A stretch of 42,645 bases of DNA from Edaphobacter aggregans (GTDB lineage Bacteria; Acidobacteriota; Terriglobia; Terriglobales; Acidobacteriaceae), in assembly GCA_022736715.1 (NCBI GenBank), contig DZDJ01000013.1, forward strand, positions 30,954 to 73,598, written 5' to 3'. Both the position numbers and the translations under genes were made by a program. The first letter of the stretch is position 1; every line of letters starts with the position of its first letter. The notes beneath the pieces were generated by a model. The model was not told where the DNA came from. It was given only the letters and a program-made list of their open reading frames with translations, and made no database searches. Below are positions 27,081-34,980 of the stretch, piece by piece.

Positions 27081-28264
27081 AGGACCTCGAGTTCTGCTTC
27101 CAGGGCACCTGCAGCTTTCATTGCCTGCAAGATAGAAATTACATCCCTCGCGGAAGCGCCAATTTTCTGTAAACTTGCCACTAAATCATCTACAGTGGCA
27201 CCTTGTTTCAATTCAATACTGCTGACCGGCTTGTCCTGTGCACCTATACTAGTCTGCCGCACAACCTGTGTTGTTCCCTGGCCGAAAGCATTCGGCTGCG
27301 AAACCTCAAAGTGGCTGACTACATTGACTGAAAGGCCCCCATGCAAAATAGACACAGGTTGTAACACAACACTGCCTCCTATCACCACTGTACCCGTTCG
27401 CTCATCCACCACCACCTTTGCCCTTGGATATGTGGGGACCCTAATTTCATCTACCTTTGCTAAAAATTCCGGGGCATCCACCCCAGATGGCAATGTCAAC
27501 TCAATACGCCTGCTATCCAGAGTGTCAGCGGCATTCGCACCTATAATTCTGTTAATTGCTGAAGCTGTGGCTTCAGCGCTTTTAAAATCGGCATTGTTCA
27601 AAAGAAGTGTAAATTGGCGCCTCCCTTCCAACGAAACTGCAACACCGCGTTCCACGATTGCACCTAGGGGAATCCGGCCGGTTGTGGGGTGGTTCATCTG
27701 CCTTGTATTTCCATTTTGGGTGATTGAATATCCGCCCAGAACCAGTGGACCCTGTGCCTGCGCGTAAATCTGGCCGTCTGCACCATAAAGTGGAGTCATT
27801 AGCAGCATGCCACCTTCAAGACTGCGAGCGTCGCCGGCCGAAGAAACTGTCACATCTAACTTCATGCCAGATTCAGCAAACGGAGGTAATGTTGCTTCCA
27901 CGAACACAGCAGCTATATTACGAAGCATAATTGTGTTAGAAGTAATGCTGACTCCCATGCGCAGGAGCGTAGATGCTAGGGTTTGGTAAGGAAAAACTGT
28001 CTGTTGACTGTCGCCCGTTCCATTTAGCCCAACAACAATACCATATCCAACGAGCTGGTTGTCTCTAATCCCTTCTATAGAGGAAATGTCCTTGATGCGA
28101 GCTAACTCTACGCCTCCAGATACATGGCTTGCAGGTTCTACGATTGGAGCGCCGACTGCTTCATCAACCGCATTTTGTGCCGTAAGCGGTCTCACCTGCG
28201 AGAAGACAAGGAACCATGCAGCAACAAATCTGCTAACCCGCAAAACACTCTCCCAGAAAATCAT
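27077..28264 (-). CDS. flgI: Flagellar P-ring protein FlgI
   Basis: The 395-residue periplasmic protein forms the P ring around the rod in the peptidoglycan layer. The signal peptide covers about 1-29 (cleavage near LTAQ). Family motifs are RIKDISSIEGIRDNQLVGYG, VVGLNGTGD and VVIGGSVVL. ATG 28264 has GGGAG six bases upstream. It lies 45 bp after flgH and overlaps flgJ by four bases. Confidence 0.96.
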   Translation of the reverse strand: MIFWESVLRVSRFVAAWFLVFSQVRPLTAQNAVDEAVGAPIVEPASHVSGGVELARIKDISSIEGIRDNQLVGYGIVVGLNGTGDSQQTVFPYQTLASTLLRMGVSITSNTIMLRNIAAVFVEATLPPFAESGMKLDVTVSSAGDARSLEGGMLLMTPLYGADGQIYAQAQGPLVLGGYSITQNGNTRQMNHPTTGRIPLGAIVERGVAVSLEGRRQFTLLLNNADFKSAEATASAINRIIGANAADTLDSRRIELTLPSGVDAPEFLAKVDEIRVPTYPRAKVVVDERTGTVVIGGSVVLQPVSILHGGLSVNVVSHFEVSQPNAFGQGTTQVVRQTSIGAQDKPVSSIELKQGATVDDLVASLQKIGASARDVISILQAMKAAGALEAELEVL

Positions 28265-28309
28265 TTATTTCTCCCTGCCTCTATCTGTCTCCGGTAACTT
28301 CTGTGCGCA

Positions 28310-29080
28310 CTAAAAGATCATGAGCTTCTCCAGAAAACGCACTACTGGATTTTGGCGATGTGTATAGTCATTGATGATCCCCTTACCACGCACCTCGATT
28401 TCAAGGCTGGAGATTGCCGTTGAAAGCACTTGATTGTCCTGGCTGATGTCTTCCGGCCTCACCAATCCATGCAGGACGATCGTCTCTGTTTGCTGGCTGA
28501 ATTCCACCTGTCTCGCTGCCTCAATTACTAACATTCCATTTGGTAATACATCTACCACCTGACCTCCTACAATGGTGCTTAAGCTCGAATTAGTCACACT
28601 TTGGCCTTGCGCATTTAGAGCTGCGGCTGAGCTCTGATTCAATAAGTTTTGCAAGGCATTTCCCGCGTGAAGCTGACCAAATAAGGCAGATAATTGTGTG
28701 TTTGCACTGGAGGAGCGAGTATTCTTTACTGCCCCATCAGTTGAAGCGGCAAGGTTCTCGGAGACAACTACTTGTATCAAATCATGTGGACGCATTGCTC
28801 TCACATCGGTTGACATGCGAGTTAGCCGGCCTGAATCTGTCCATATAGATCCGGTTGTGGGAAGTGTGCCAGCACTCTCAGCCCGCACTCTGCTCAGATA
28901 TGCTTGTAGTGAGGCATCTGCGGGGTTATCTTTTACCTGCTTTCCTTTTTTTGTGCTGGCGTATGAGTGCAATACTGCCATAGATATTAATATGGCGAGA
29001 ACCACTGCCACTTGATGTCGCAGCAGTCCCTTGACTTCACAATGGAGACCTGCACGTTCTGCTTGCAAATTACCAATCAT
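28310..29080 (-). CDS. flgH: Flagellar L-ring protein FlgH
   Basis: The 256-residue product should form the L ring in the outer membrane. Family features are SIWTDSGRLTRM, RPHDLIQVVVSE, a GQVVDVLPNGMLVIEA segment and the C-terminal ISQDNQVLSTAISSLEIEV (split here). A hydrophobic export signal covers about 22-40 (VAVVLAILISMAVLHSYA). No cysteine follows it, so the lipobox normal for FlgH is missing; the only cysteine is at residue 14, before the signal core. ATG 29080 overlaps the flgA stop (ATGA), with GGAG 8 bases upstream. Confidence 0.93.
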   Translation of the reverse strand: MIGNLQAERAGLHCEVKGLLRHQVAVVLAILISMAVLHSYASTKKGKQVKDNPADASLQAYLSRVRAESAGTLPTTGSIWTDSGRLTRMSTDVRAMRPHDLIQVVVSENLAASTDGAVKNTRSSSANTQLSALFGQLHAGNALQNLLNQSSAAALNAQGQSVTNSSLSTIVGGQVVDVLPNGMLVIEAARQVEFSQQTETIVLHGLVRPEDISQDNQVLSTAISSLEIEVRGKGIINDYTHRQNPVVRFLEKLMIF

Positions 29081-29619
29081 TGCACCATCTCCACAGATCT
29101 ATTTCCACGGACAACTCCCTGCATCTGCTGTAAACGGTCATTCATCTTGACGCGCAGCCAAATTACATCGCCAACCTCGCCAGATTGCTCGGCCGTAGCG
29201 GCTAGATTTAAGTGTACCCAGTCGTCAGACTGCCACAAATTAACAAGATCACCTGAATGCACGGTCAGGTTTCGCGCTTTTATTAGGAGATGCTTTGGCG
29301 TTGAAACATCACTCCCATTCATGGCTTTCGGTTGCTTCAGAACTTGCGAATTAATTCGCCCATGGACTCTGACTGCGATCCATGGATCTTCAGGATGCGC
29401 GCAATCCTCAAATACTCCCCACCCGGCACTCAAGGTGGCATCCCAAAGTATTTTTTTTAGGTAGTATCCGCTTGTACTGGATCTTTGATTTTCATGGCCG
29501 ACCAAAGTCAGGTCATCTGCTGCGGCAGCAGCGGCAATTGTTCTTGCGCACACTTCAGAGTTTGCAGCATAGTTCACTAAAAGAATATTGATCAGAACAA
29601 GCCAGAGGATAAATCTCAT
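29077..29619 (-). CDS. flgA: Flagellar P-ring assembly chaperone FlgA
   Basis: The 180-residue periplasmic protein helps polymerise FlgI. A signal peptide lies at about 1-20 and an SAF-type domain fills the C-terminal half: RNLTVHSGDLVNLW, then GDVIWLRV and a final VVRGNRSVEMVQ. Conservation is low, as is usual for FlgA, and identification rests partly on its place between flgG and flgH. It starts 12 bp after flgG and its stop overlaps flgH. Confidence 0.85.
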   Translation of the reverse strand: MRFILWLVLINILLVNYAANSEVCARTIAAAAAADDLTLVGHENQRSSTSGYYLKKILWDATLSAGWGVFEDCAHPEDPWIAVRVHGRINSQVLKQPKAMNGSDVSTPKHLLIKARNLTVHSGDLVNLWQSDDWVHLNLAATAEQSGEVGDVIWLRVKMNDRLQQMQGVVRGNRSVEMVQ

Positions 29620-29631
29620 TGCGTCCTCGCT

Positions 29632-30420
29632 CTATCGAATCAGATTGTTCGTTTGGCCATACATATCGTCTGCTACCCGAATTACTTTCGAGTTACTCTC
29701 ATAAGCACGCTGCGCCAACACCATTTGAACAAACTCCTCTACAACATCTACATTAGAGTTTTCAAGATACCCTTGTTGCAAAGTACCCATGCCGGAATTT
29801 CCACCTGGAACATCCACCACCGCATTTCCTGAAGACAATGTGGCCTGCAACAGGTTGCTGCCGATTGAATCAAGCCCCCCAGAATTCGGGAAGGTCGCTA
29901 ACTGAATTTGCCCTAACTGTGTTGGATTTTGCTGCCCAGGCAAGGTTGCATTGACAACACCATATTGTGTGATTGTCACAGAAGTCGCATTTGGTGGGAT
30001 CGTAATATCAGGGATGAGCTGATCGCCATCAGTCGTCACCATAGTTCCCTGATTATTTAGATGAAAGCTTCCTGCACGCGTATATGCAATCGTTCCATCG
30101 GGCCTCTGTATCTGAAAAAAACCATTCCCTTGAATCGCGAGATCAAGAGGATTGTTTGTCTGGTTAAAGTCCCCCTGAGTCATGATCACTTCGGTTGCGG
30201 CAGAGCGAGTACCCAAGCCAATTTGCAGTCCTGCAGAGATAGTTTGCTGACTTTGCGCGGCTCCAGGTGTCACCAGATTCTGGTAGATCATATCTTCAAA
30301 TTGCAAGCGCCTTCCACGAAACCCGGCAGTTGCCGAATTGGCCAGGTTATTTGCGATCGTATCTAGATTCAACTGCTGCGCACTCATGCCACTAGCTGCT
30401 GTATATAAAGCGCTGATCAT
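29632..30420 (-). CDS. flgG: Flagellar distal rod protein FlgG
   Basis: The 262-residue product forms the distal rod. The N-terminal ALYTAASGMSAQQLNLDTIANN motif (cut: AASGMSAQQLNLDTIANN), NPLDLAIQGNGFFQI and the C-terminal NVDVVEEFVQMVLAQRAYE are diagnostic. Length is standard. GGAG lies 7 bases before ATG 30420, and flgF is 30 bp upstream. Confidence 0.96.
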   Translation of the reverse strand: MISALYTAASGMSAQQLNLDTIANNLANSATAGFRGRRLQFEDMIYQNLVTPGAAQSQQTISAGLQIGLGTRSAATEVIMTQGDFNQTNNPLDLAIQGNGFFQIQRPDGTIAYTRAGSFHLNNQGTMVTTDGDQLIPDITIPPNATSVTITQYGVVNATLPGQQNPTQLGQIQLATFPNSGGLDSIGSNLLQATLSSGNAVVDVPGGNSGMGTLQQGYLENSNVDVVEEFVQMVLAQRAYESNSKVIRVADDMYGQTNNLIR

Positions 30421-30450
30421 TTTCTTCTCCGTGGTACTACTACGATTCCA

Positions 30451-31185
30451 CTACACCTTTGGAATTTCTTCTGCAGCCGTTTTGTCAAAATCCGTGTCGA
30501 AAACACTTAGCGCCTTCTGCATCATTTCAGCTTGTCGCTGCACAAGGATCAGATGCATAGTTCCATGAATCGCATCCTCGTTTGCGCCTTCAAGTGCACC
30601 CTGATGAACCGTTGCGAGGCTCGCTTTCGACAGCATACTCGGTGACGCTGCAAAGCGATTTGTCCCGTCTTGAGTCAACATGGCATCTGCTGCAAAATCT
30701 ACAACCGCGATTTTTCCAATTACGGCCCCGGCAACTGAGATCGTGCCATCGGGAGCGACATGAACATTACCCGATGGAACAGTAATTGGCTTTCCCGCTG
30801 AATCCAAAACTGGTTCACCTAACTGAGTAACTAATTGACCCGCATTTGATCTTTGAAAGGAGCCGTCTCTCGTGTAACGTGTTCCATCTTTTGTCTGAAG
30901 CATAAAAAAGCCCTGGCCGTCCAGGGCCAGATCTAGAGGGTTTCCCGTCTGCATTAATTGTCCCTGTGAAAAATCCGGCACATTACCGCCCAGAACCCCA
31001 AAGTTATTTACGGCCTGTCCAACTTGTGAATCGGTCGATCCTTCGCCGGATAAAACACTGCGAAAGTAGTCCTGTTGTGCACGGAAACCTGGAGTGCTTG
31101 CATTTGCCAGATTATTTGCCACGGTATCCAGTGCCTGCATTCTTCCTAACAGGCCAGTATAGGCTGCATACAAACCGCTATCCAT
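30451..31185 (-). CDS. flgF: Flagellar proximal rod protein FlgF
   Basis: The 244-residue product is a rod subunit. MDSGLYAAYTGLLGRM, TVANNLANASTPGFR and NPLDLALDGQGFFML match the family; the C-terminus carries ILVQRQAEMMQKAL. ATG 31185 is chosen over ATG 31203 because AGAGG lies four bases upstream and family proteins begin here. It is the first flg gene after the cryptic element, with no other gene for 466 bp upstream. Confidence 0.92.
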   Translation of the reverse strand: MDSGLYAAYTGLLGRMQALDTVANNLANASTPGFRAQQDYFRSVLSGEGSTDSQVGQAVNNFGVLGGNVPDFSQGQLMQTGNPLDLALDGQGFFMLQTKDGTRYTRDGSFQRSNAGQLVTQLGEPVLDSAGKPITVPSGNVHVAPDGTISVAGAVIGKIAVVDFAADAMLTQDGTNRFAASPSMLSKASLATVHQGALEGANEDAIHGTMHLILVQRQAEMMQKALSVFDTDFDKTAAEEIPKV

Positions 31186-31651
31186 ATAACCTCTTTGAGC
31201 CATTGATAATGCAAGTTGTTCACCAACAACCAGGCGTGCGAATTAGAAATAGTTTATAGAGTTTGCGTTGAATGATTCAGATAGTGACAGGCAGAATGGC
31301 CATAAGAAAGGAGTACGACATAATTTTATTGAGTAAATATCCCCCAGAGCCGGGGGCTTTATTGTATGAGCCGCTCAAAGCGGCTGGTGCGGGGTCGCTA
31401 ACCCGGCCCCAGTTTGATTGAGCCACCTTAACAGCCCGTGGTAGAAGTAGCGATTCTCCGGCGCGATCTTGTGCAAACCGGGAGGGATGATTTTACTGGC
31501 AGGATTCCGTGCCGGCTGCACATCTCGGAGTTTCCTGGATGGACTCCCGTATCTGTCAAACTGCTACTGCCTCCCCGGCAGAACCGAGGGAACCCCCGAT
31601 TGTTCTGGTATTTAAATTAGCTTATTGAGAAGAGATAAGTTCCATTTGAAA
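31186..31651. other. 466-bp gap in flagellar cluster with three hairpins and an orphan frame
   Basis: Three hairpins lie side by side: CCCCC/GGGGG at 31341-31356, AGCCGCT/AGCGGCT at 31369-31385, and GGGGTCG/CGGCCCC at 31391-31410. On the minus strand a 63-codon open stretch (31375-31563) has no ATG start but reads like protein: PPGLHKIAPENRYFYHGLL then RWLNQTGAG and ends ATPHQPL at a TGA inside the second hairpin. The G+C content is higher than in the genes around it. It looks like an inserted small element or IS remnant. The first hairpin could also terminate the transcript coming from cheY. Confidence 0.5.
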
Positions 31652-32032
31652 TTACTTCTCTAAAAGTGGAAGAACTCGATCGCGCACCTGTTCTGGAGTG
31701 AATGGTTTACGAATATAGGCCCGTGCGCCAACAGCTATTGCCTGGCGCACATGCTGCTCGCTTCCTTCAATGCTGATTATGACAACGGGAACGCCTGGCG
31801 CCAATTCTTGTTCCCGCATCTGTCCCAGGAAAGTAAGACCGTCCATCACGGGCATATTTATATCAGTAAGTATTAGATCCACTCGGTGGCTTCTTACTCT
31901 GTCCAACGCCTCAACACCATTGTCTGCTTCAATAATAGAAGCATTTTCCAGTCCCGCCTGCCTGACCGACCTCTCGATAATCTTTCGCATTACAGAAGAA
32001 TCATCGACTATAAGAACCGTAATCTTGTCCAT
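31652..32032 (-). CDS. CheY-like single-domain response regulator
   Basis: The 126-residue receiver has the acidic pocket Asp10/Asp11, the phosphorylation site Asp57 (LILTDINMPVMDG), Ser87 in the switch position and Lys109 (YIRKPFTP). No output domain is present. Its place next to fliN suggests it binds the motor switch as CheY does, but no kinase or other che gene is in the window, so the name cheY is not certain. It lies 47 bp after the MshEN-domain gene. Confidence 0.9.
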   Translation of the reverse strand: MDKITVLIVDDSSVMRKIIERSVRQAGLENASIIEADNGVEALDRVRSHRVDLILTDINMPVMDGLTFLGQMREQELAPGVPVVIISIEGSEQHVRQAIAVGARAYIRKPFTPEQVRDRVLPLLEK

Positions 32033-32079
32033 GCCTCAGCCTCCACTTAGAACCGTAGGTCAGTCACGCATCCATTGAA

Positions 32080-33003
32080 TTAGGAGGATAAGTCAATTTG
32101 GTATATATAATCACGAACTCCAGTAGCATGATCTGGCAACTGCTTTTCCGTACCACTGACGAATTTTGAGTGAAACCACATGCGCAACCAATAATGATTG
32201 TGCATCCTGACCAGTTTGCTATTTGCAGCCTGCTTTCGTTCCATTTCCGTGGCAATATGCTCTGCCATAAAGCTTAGGTTAGGCATCTTATGAACTTGCT
32301 CGCCGGCAAACTCAACATCAATTAATTCTCCCCTCATTTTCGTATACAGATTATCGGAAAGCTGACCATTTTCGACGCGCAGCCCAAGCATTTTTTCCAT
32401 AGAATACGCAATCGATCTATTGATATCTCCAGCGAATGCAAGATAAAGGATCCGATCGGCAGCCAAGCGTAACGGCAGAAATTCATAGGACCTAACTAGC
32501 TCTCGTGCAACCAAAAGTGCCATCCGTGCTGCATCAAATTCGGAGTCAGTAAAAACGGGGCAATTCCATTGAATCCCCAAAGCCCTTGTTACGTGTTGAG
32601 CCTCTACCCCAAATTCTGACACCAACCATTCTCCAATACGTCTTGGATCATCGTGCTTTTTCATTTCAAGAGCATACTGGAGCTGCTCCTGAGTAATCCA
32701 CCCACGCGATAACATTATGAGCCCCAAAGGAATGCGGTGATGATGACGTCCGCGCGCTTCGCCTACATTACCCGCCTCTCTTCTCAGGGCCCTTGCAACC
32801 AAGATGCGTAAACAATCACCACTACAAGCCCATGTATTTTCAAATAAGAACATTTGTCTGCGCCAAAAGCGAAGAGACCGGTTTCGACAAGTCGCATTTC
32901 CACATTCAACGATCCAATCCAATGCGCTTGAATTTAAATAGTCCTCACTTGGCCCGTTCACCCTACTGTTCGCAACTGACCTGCCCATCCTCAAAAAAGA
33001 CAT
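32080..33003 (-). CDS. MshEN-like (GspE N-terminal) domain protein with four-cysteine cluster
   Basis: The 307-residue product is not a known flagellar protein. Residues 34-64 hold C34-x4-C39 and C60-x3-C64, a possible zinc site. Residues 91-145 contain two copies of the MshEN pattern: IPLGLIMLSRGWITQEQL...AL, then RRIGEWLVSEFGVEAQHV...AL with IQWNCPVF after it, 30 residues apart. MshEN domains of type II secretion and pilus ATPases can bind c-di-GMP; here no ATPase domain follows. The C-terminal 140 residues are unrecognised and rich in Trp, Arg and His. ATG 33003 overlaps fliN by 13 bp and has GGAGAG 6 bases upstream. cheY follows. Confidence 0.7.
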   Translation of the reverse strand: MSFLRMGRSVANSRVNGPSEDYLNSSALDWIVECGNATCRNRSLRFWRRQMFLFENTWACSGDCLRILVARALRREAGNVGEARGRHHHRIPLGLIMLSRGWITQEQLQYALEMKKHDDPRRIGEWLVSEFGVEAQHVTRALGIQWNCPVFTDSEFDAARMALLVARELVRSYEFLPLRLAADRILYLAFAGDINRSIAYSMEKMLGLRVENGQLSDNLYTKMRGELIDVEFAGEQVHKMPNLSFMAEHIATEMERKQAANSKLVRMHNHYWLRMWFHSKFVSGTEKQLPDHATGVRDYIYQIDLSS

Positions 33004-33440
33004 CTGATGCTCTCCAATCGCAGTTGTGGTGTTGAAACTTCAGTCACGCGCAGACCAAAACTCCCGTTAACCAATACAACCTCCCCGCGAGCAACAATTT
33101 TATCTCCGACGATCAAATCAACGGGATCGACGACATGTCTATCCAGTTCAATAACATCGCCAGGGCCCAGCGCTAAAACCTCTTGAAGTCTCATTTCACG
33201 AGCACCAAATCGCAAGGTTGCATCAAGTTCAACATCCATTAATAGATCTATTGAGCGTGCAACTATATCGGCATGGCTTATTGAATCCGATTTTTCTGAG
33301 TTTGACGCTGGCATTCTCGTAGTATTCTCACCTTTATCACTTTTGGCACCTGAAAGCCTGCGCTTATCAACTTGAGAAGAGACTTCTTCTGTGTATTTTG
33401 CATCCCTGTTCTTTTTTACCAATTCTTTCTCCTCGTTCAT
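32991..33440 (-). CDS. fliN: Flagellar motor switch protein FliN
   Basis: The 149-residue product forms the base of the C ring. The C-terminal SpoA (FliMN_C) domain is clear: LLMDVELDATLRFG, LQEVLALGPGDVIELD and VARGEVVLVNGSFGLRV. The first 60 residues are charged and low-complexity, longer than in some FliN. AGGA stands directly before ATG 33440. It is separated from fliM by a decayed insertion sequence. Confidence 0.9.
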   Translation of the reverse strand: MNEEKELVKKNRDAKYTEEVSSQVDKRRLSGAKSDKGENTTRMPASNSEKSDSISHADIVARSIDLLMDVELDATLRFGAREMRLQEVLALGPGDVIELDRHVVDPVDLIVGDKIVARGEVVLVNGSFGLRVTEVSTPQLRLESIRCLF

Positions 33441-33528
33441 TCCTGCTGACTTTAGGATTTACTGCTCTCCCTATGAACACGAATTAGATTTTCAAATCAG
33501 GAGCGCCTTCCAGATTCATTCTTTATTA

Positions 33529-33925
33529 GAGCGTGTTTCATAAATAGGTTCGGCCTCAAGCTGGGGACGACTGCATGAGGCGGGTGGTTTGTTGAACTTC
33601 TAGTATGAGCAAGAAGAGATTCGAGTTGTTGAACGATGCGCAGTGGGAGTTGATCGAGCCGCTGCTGCCGGAACCGAAGCGGCTCAAAAAGCGCGGCATC
33701 GACCTCATCGTTCCGTACCGCGAAAACAATAAGAAGAAAAAGCACGAAGACGGAAGGAAACTCCGGCGATACAAACGACGCTGGATCATCGAGCCCACCG
33801 ACGCATGACTGGGCCAGTTCCGCAGACTGCTGGTTCGTCATTAGCACCTCCTTCTTACCTGTCGCGCCTTCTTCTATCTCGCTTGCCTATGGGTTACACT
33901 GCGAAGGTGTTTATGAAACACGCTC
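33529..33925. mobile_element. Decayed IS5-family-like insertion sequence between fliM and fliN
   Basis: Perfect 16-bp terminal inverted repeats bound it: GAGCGTGTTTCATAAA at 33529-33544 and TTTATGAAACACGCTC at 33910-33925. Between them is an internally deleted transposase pseudogene, so the 397-bp element cannot move by itself. No clear target duplication is seen. It is on the plus strand, against the direction of the flagellar genes. Confidence 0.85.
33605..33916 (+). pseudogene. IS5-family-like transposase, internal deletion and two nonsense codons
   Basis: The frame starts with the transposase N-terminus MSKKRFELLNDAQWELIEPL, then jumps directly to the C-terminal RLKKRGIDLIVPYREN and RRYKRRWIIEP. 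The middle, including most of the DDE catalytic region, is deleted in frame. TGA at 33806 replaces a codon in a stretch where relatives have Trp, the frame continues as LGQFRRLLVRH, a TAG lies at 33842, and it ends LWVTLRRCL at TGA 33914. The frame is kept throughout, so decay is recent. The catalytic domain is missing and it is inactive. Confidence 0.85.
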
Positions 33926-33947
33926 CAGTAAAGACCAAGTACTCCAT

Positions 33948-34904
33948 CTACAAACTAAAATCAGCCACCTTCGCGGCCCTTTGTTCTCCGCTACGAACGG
34001 CTAATGCCCTGAATAACGGAACTCCAGATACTAGCAATTCACCAACGCTGCTCTTTGGTAGCGATAGACGCAGTACTTGACCTACTTCCATACGTGACAG
34101 ACTCTTAGCTGGAATTCTAATCGGTGGAAATTGCAATACAGCCCCAATAGAAGCCTGTCTGACTAATTCAGCCATCCGGTTACGTGTTTCCATTGATCTT
34201 CTCTTGAATTGGTCCCGTTCACGAATCAGACGGCGTAGAATTGTATTCGACACAACGGCAGGGAAAGAGATATTTAACATGCCTTGCGCCTTTGGCATGC
34301 GAATTTCAAATGAGACGCAAAGTGTTTTTTCAACCATTGGCAAAAGCCGCGCCACTTGTCCTTGCATTTCTCGCATTTCAAATGCTACCTGCAGGCCGAG
34401 AGGTTGCCATGCGACACTCAGTTCCTTACAAATAACCTCCACTACGCTGGCCATAATGGATTCTTCTATATCTGTCAAGTCACGATTTATTATGCTTCCA
34501 CCGTCGCCACCTAAGAGGAGATCTATCATTGGCATCGCTAATGTCAGATCAAGCTCTAAAACTGCCAATGCTCCTAATGGTTCCAACCTGACAGAGCAGA
34601 CGTAAGCAAGTTCCGGAACGCGCGTCAGAAAATCCGAGAAAGGCAGCTGCTCCGCAGAAACAAGATCTACTTCAAATTGAGTCCGCAGCCATGTACCAAA
34701 ACTATGCTTAAGGTTTTTGGCAAACAGATCATTAACTGTGCGAATAGAGCGTAACTGATCATTGCTAATTTGCCCAGCTCTACTGAAGCTGTAAGTTTCT
34801 ACCCGCACTTTGCCTTTGCATTTATCTATTTCCACCTCTGAGGCTGTAGACTGCGCGGCTAAAAACAGTGCATCTATTTCATCCTGGCTAAGTATTTTAT
34901 CCAT
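33948..34904 (-). CDS. fliM: Flagellar motor switch protein FliM
   Basis: The 318-residue product links CheY~P binding to rotor switching. The N-terminal LSQDEIDALF is the CheY-binding peptide. A CheC-like middle domain (DLTDIEESIMASVVEVI) and a C-terminal SpoA domain (SIGAVLQFPPIRIPAKSL, VGQVLRLSLP) follow. Length matches the family. It starts 76 bp after fliA; the IS lies just beyond its stop. Confidence 0.95.
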   Translation of the reverse strand: MDKILSQDEIDALFLAAQSTASEVEIDKCKGKVRVETYSFSRAGQISNDQLRSIRTVNDLFAKNLKHSFGTWLRTQFEVDLVSAEQLPFSDFLTRVPELAYVCSVRLEPLGALAVLELDLTLAMPMIDLLLGGDGGSIINRDLTDIEESIMASVVEVICKELSVAWQPLGLQVAFEMREMQGQVARLLPMVEKTLCVSFEIRMPKAQGMLNISFPAVVSNTILRRLIRERDQFKRRSMETRNRMAELVRQASIGAVLQFPPIRIPAKSLSRMEVGQVLRLSLPKSSVGELLVSGVPLFRALAVRSGEQRAAKVADFSL

Positions 34905-34980
34905 ACATTGCCTCTATATTTAATGGCATTGCTATTGTGTTCTCATTTATATAAAGCGACCAGTTTTCAGCTTTATGCTT

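Noticed and set aside
31438..31620. 60-residue plus-strand frame in the cryptic element
   Set aside because: The minus-strand frame reads more like protein, and this one lacks a Shine-Dalgarno.
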